Of a DNA stretch of 8,689 nt, positions 8,301 through 8,689 are shown in pieces. Each line of letters begins with the position of its first letter. Positions within the stretch are counted from its first letter, which is position 1. The position numbers were made by a program, and so were the translations under genes. Origin of the DNA: Balneolaceae bacterium (GTDB lineage Bacteria; Bacteroidota; Rhodothermia; Balneolales; Balneolaceae); contig SLGA01000345.1 in NCBI GenBank assembly GCA_007123985.1, positions 1 to 8,689 of the forward strand, read 5' to 3'. The notes below the pieces were generated by a model. That model was not told where the DNA came from, ran no database searches, and saw only the letters and a program-made list of their open reading frames with translations.

Positions 8301-8512
8301 GGGTTGGTAACTGTTCCGGTTTGTGTACCCACCTCAACAATGTTGGCTCCCGGAATGGGTTCGTTTGTTTCACTATCAACAACCTGGCCTGATATGTCAA
8401 AACCCTGTGCTAAAGCAGAGTTAGGCAAGCTGATGGCAAGGCAAAACATCAGGCTTAATAAGCCCGCTGTTTTTCCTGCGTATTTTAAGATTTGATTGTA
8501 CGGAATGTGCAT
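5345..8512 (-). CDS. SusC/RagA-type TonB-dependent outer-membrane transporter
   Basis: A 1055-residue protein of typical family length. Residues 1-35 are a signal peptide ending SALA, with cleavage before Gln36. A carboxypeptidase-regulatory-like beta domain covers about 39-112 (SGQVVDSETNEPIPGANI, then VSFIGYQ). A TonB-box-like stretch DDLVVTAFG (118-126) follows. The plug at about 135-260 carries the SusC signatures LIVVDGVPMDN (195-205) and LKGPSATALYGSRAQNGAI (237-255). The rest is the beta-barrel, including a typical 'ENSGIEMRL' segment, and it ends SFGFDISLQF with the terminal Phe expected of outer-membrane barrels. Role: TonB/ExbBD-powered import across the outer membrane of the substrate captured by the adjacent SusD-like protein. 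No STN domain precedes the carboxypeptidase-like domain, so direct signalling to an anti-sigma/ECF system is unlikely. The ATG is the only standard start between an in-frame upstream stop and the signal peptide. No break or frameshift is seen. Confidence 0.97.
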   Translation of the reverse strand: MHIPYNQILKYAGKTAGLLSLMFCLAISLPNSALAQGFDISGQVVDSETNEPIPGANIVEVGTQTGTVTNPDGEFSLTVSAADVQIRVSFIGYQAQTINVDGRSTITVRMQQEVGQLDDLVVTAFGIQREERSLGYSVGRVNTEDFARVRSTNIGDNLSGQVAGLQVTSPPTGPAGSTRLVLRGVTSLTGNNEPLIVVDGVPMDNRTIGEAGEWGGFDGGEGLSALNPDDIADLTVLKGPSATALYGSRAQNGAIIVTTKTGAGRDGFSVEVRSNVTFESVLATYDNVQTEFGQGSRGRAPRSQAEALQFGIASWGEPISGQSVVQFDGVTRPYVLNDRNLENFYDRGTNIANTVAVSGGTENSSFRLSVNRLNSTGIIPTSTVDRDNINFIGSRRVGDLTVEAKANYIIEETNFRPQLSDNPSNPALSLAYMPVTIDVRDLANYKDAQGNHIPFTSSNFRPNPYWGFNENGNQDDRRRLIGFVRANYEILDWLSFQARIGTDFYNLRRTTWDNTGTPWVINGQMNEQSYNVREDNIDAFFQLQRSLTSDVGVNATFGAARTYETFEEVSYGGNTFIIPNLITIGNTTQSSRGVGYGFNEKQVNSLFGTVQFDYQSLLFLELTARNDWSSTLPSDNNSYFYPSVNLSFSFAEALGLTNDWFNYGQIRTSWASVGGDTDPYQLSLTYAISGGHPTKDGGNAAHGGISGGQIPLADLKPTSTTALEAGVDLRFFDGRLGLDATVYQQTTSDQILATTISNASGFDNRVINAGEIENSGIEMRLTARPVVTQNAQWNIALNYGRNRNEVVSLEGDLESLRLGTSRSLHTFVDARVGEPYGQIVGRAYQRDDQGRIIHNDAGLPLFDNNVVLGNYTPDWTGSISNNVTYRNFSLGALIDIRSGGQIYSLTNAQMYGTGRHIDTLPGRSTAQFDGNDNFLGGGVVGDGVNESGQTNNVEVDPQVYYSHIGANISEDFVYDASYVKLRSFSVGYSLPTTVVQRVGLSAASVSIVGRNLWLIHKNTPNIDPESVINTGNAQGLEHATLPSTRSFGFDISLQF

Positions 8513-8689
8513 ATGATTAACCGTTTTTTTTTGCTGGTTTATGATTACTCAAAGAAGCATGTAAAATTGAAATGATGCTCAAAATAATTTCTGCTACCCT
8601 AAAATCATTTAGTTAAGCTATTCAAGGGCGCCTATTTGATTTTAAACATCATTTTACAATTTGATAATACGATATAAGTACACACATCA
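8513..8689 (-). promoter_or_regulatory. Upstream region of the susC-susD operon
   Basis: This is the leader and probable promoter region of the operon; the upstream neighbour is outside the window. It is AT-rich and holds no convincing open frame. A run of nine A (8524-8532, minus-strand sense) lies 11 bases before the start codon; A-rich leaders are usual in Bacteroidota, which often lack Shine-Dalgarno sites. A partial promoter-like element TTATTTTG is seen on the minus strand at about 8580-8587, but no matching TTTG lies at the right distance upstream. An eight-base inverted repeat (AAATGATG at 8570-8577, CATCATTT at 8647-8654) has 69 bases between its arms and may be chance. No promoter or operator can be placed firmly. 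Confidence 0.4.

Noticed and set aside
8570..8654. Eight-base inverted repeat AAATGATG / CATCATTT upstream of susC
   Set aside because: The arms are short, AT-rich and 69 bases apart; such matches are expected by chance in this composition, so it is not claimed as an operator.
1..8689. Mobile element, tRNA, rRNA or riboswitch
   Set aside because: No transposase, terminal inverted repeats, target duplications, tRNA-like cloverleaf or known aptamer pattern was seen; the gaps are short and the genes are intact.

Overview
The window carries four genes, all on the minus strand, and looks like part of a nutrient-uptake locus of a Bacteroidota-type (FCB group) bacterium. The evidence is an adjacent SusC-like/SusD-like pair (typical of this superphylum), gene starts without clear Shine-Dalgarno sequences, lipoprotein signal peptides of the usual style, and moderate GC with AT-rich gaps. 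The Balneolota/Rhodothermota branch is a guess from the overall feel of the proteins; nothing in the window proves it.

Layout in the direction of transcription, from high to low coordinates: a 177-bp upstream region (8513-8689) with an A9 tract just before the first gene; a SusC/RagA-type TonB-dependent outer-membrane transporter (5345-8512); 18 bp later its SusD-like surface lipoprotein partner (3773-5326); a strong intrinsic terminator (3714-3743); a roughly 110-bp gap that may hold a promoter; an 1102-residue exported VCBS/FG-GAP repeat protein with a central ASPIC/UnbV domain (292-3600); and, 44 bp further, the first 82 codons of a lipoprotein sulfatase (1-247), cut off by the window edge just after its catalytic C-x-P-x-R signature.

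Working together (inference): SusC and SusD would bind and import an oligomer across the outer membrane, the sulfatase would remove sulfate esters, and the VCBS/ASPIC protein would be a calcium-binding beta-propeller protein outside the cytoplasm, perhaps for substrate or surface binding. This suggests a small locus for a sulfated substrate. No glycoside hydrolase, polysaccharide lyase, regulator or sigma factor is visible, so the substrate cannot be named. The terminator divides the locus into a susC-susD unit and a propeller-sulfatase unit.

Nothing here is a clearly new system. The points most worth checking are the Asn-shifted calcium loops of the VCBS protein, its questionable start codon (a positively charged in-frame extension beginning with ATT), and the two-unit transcription layout.
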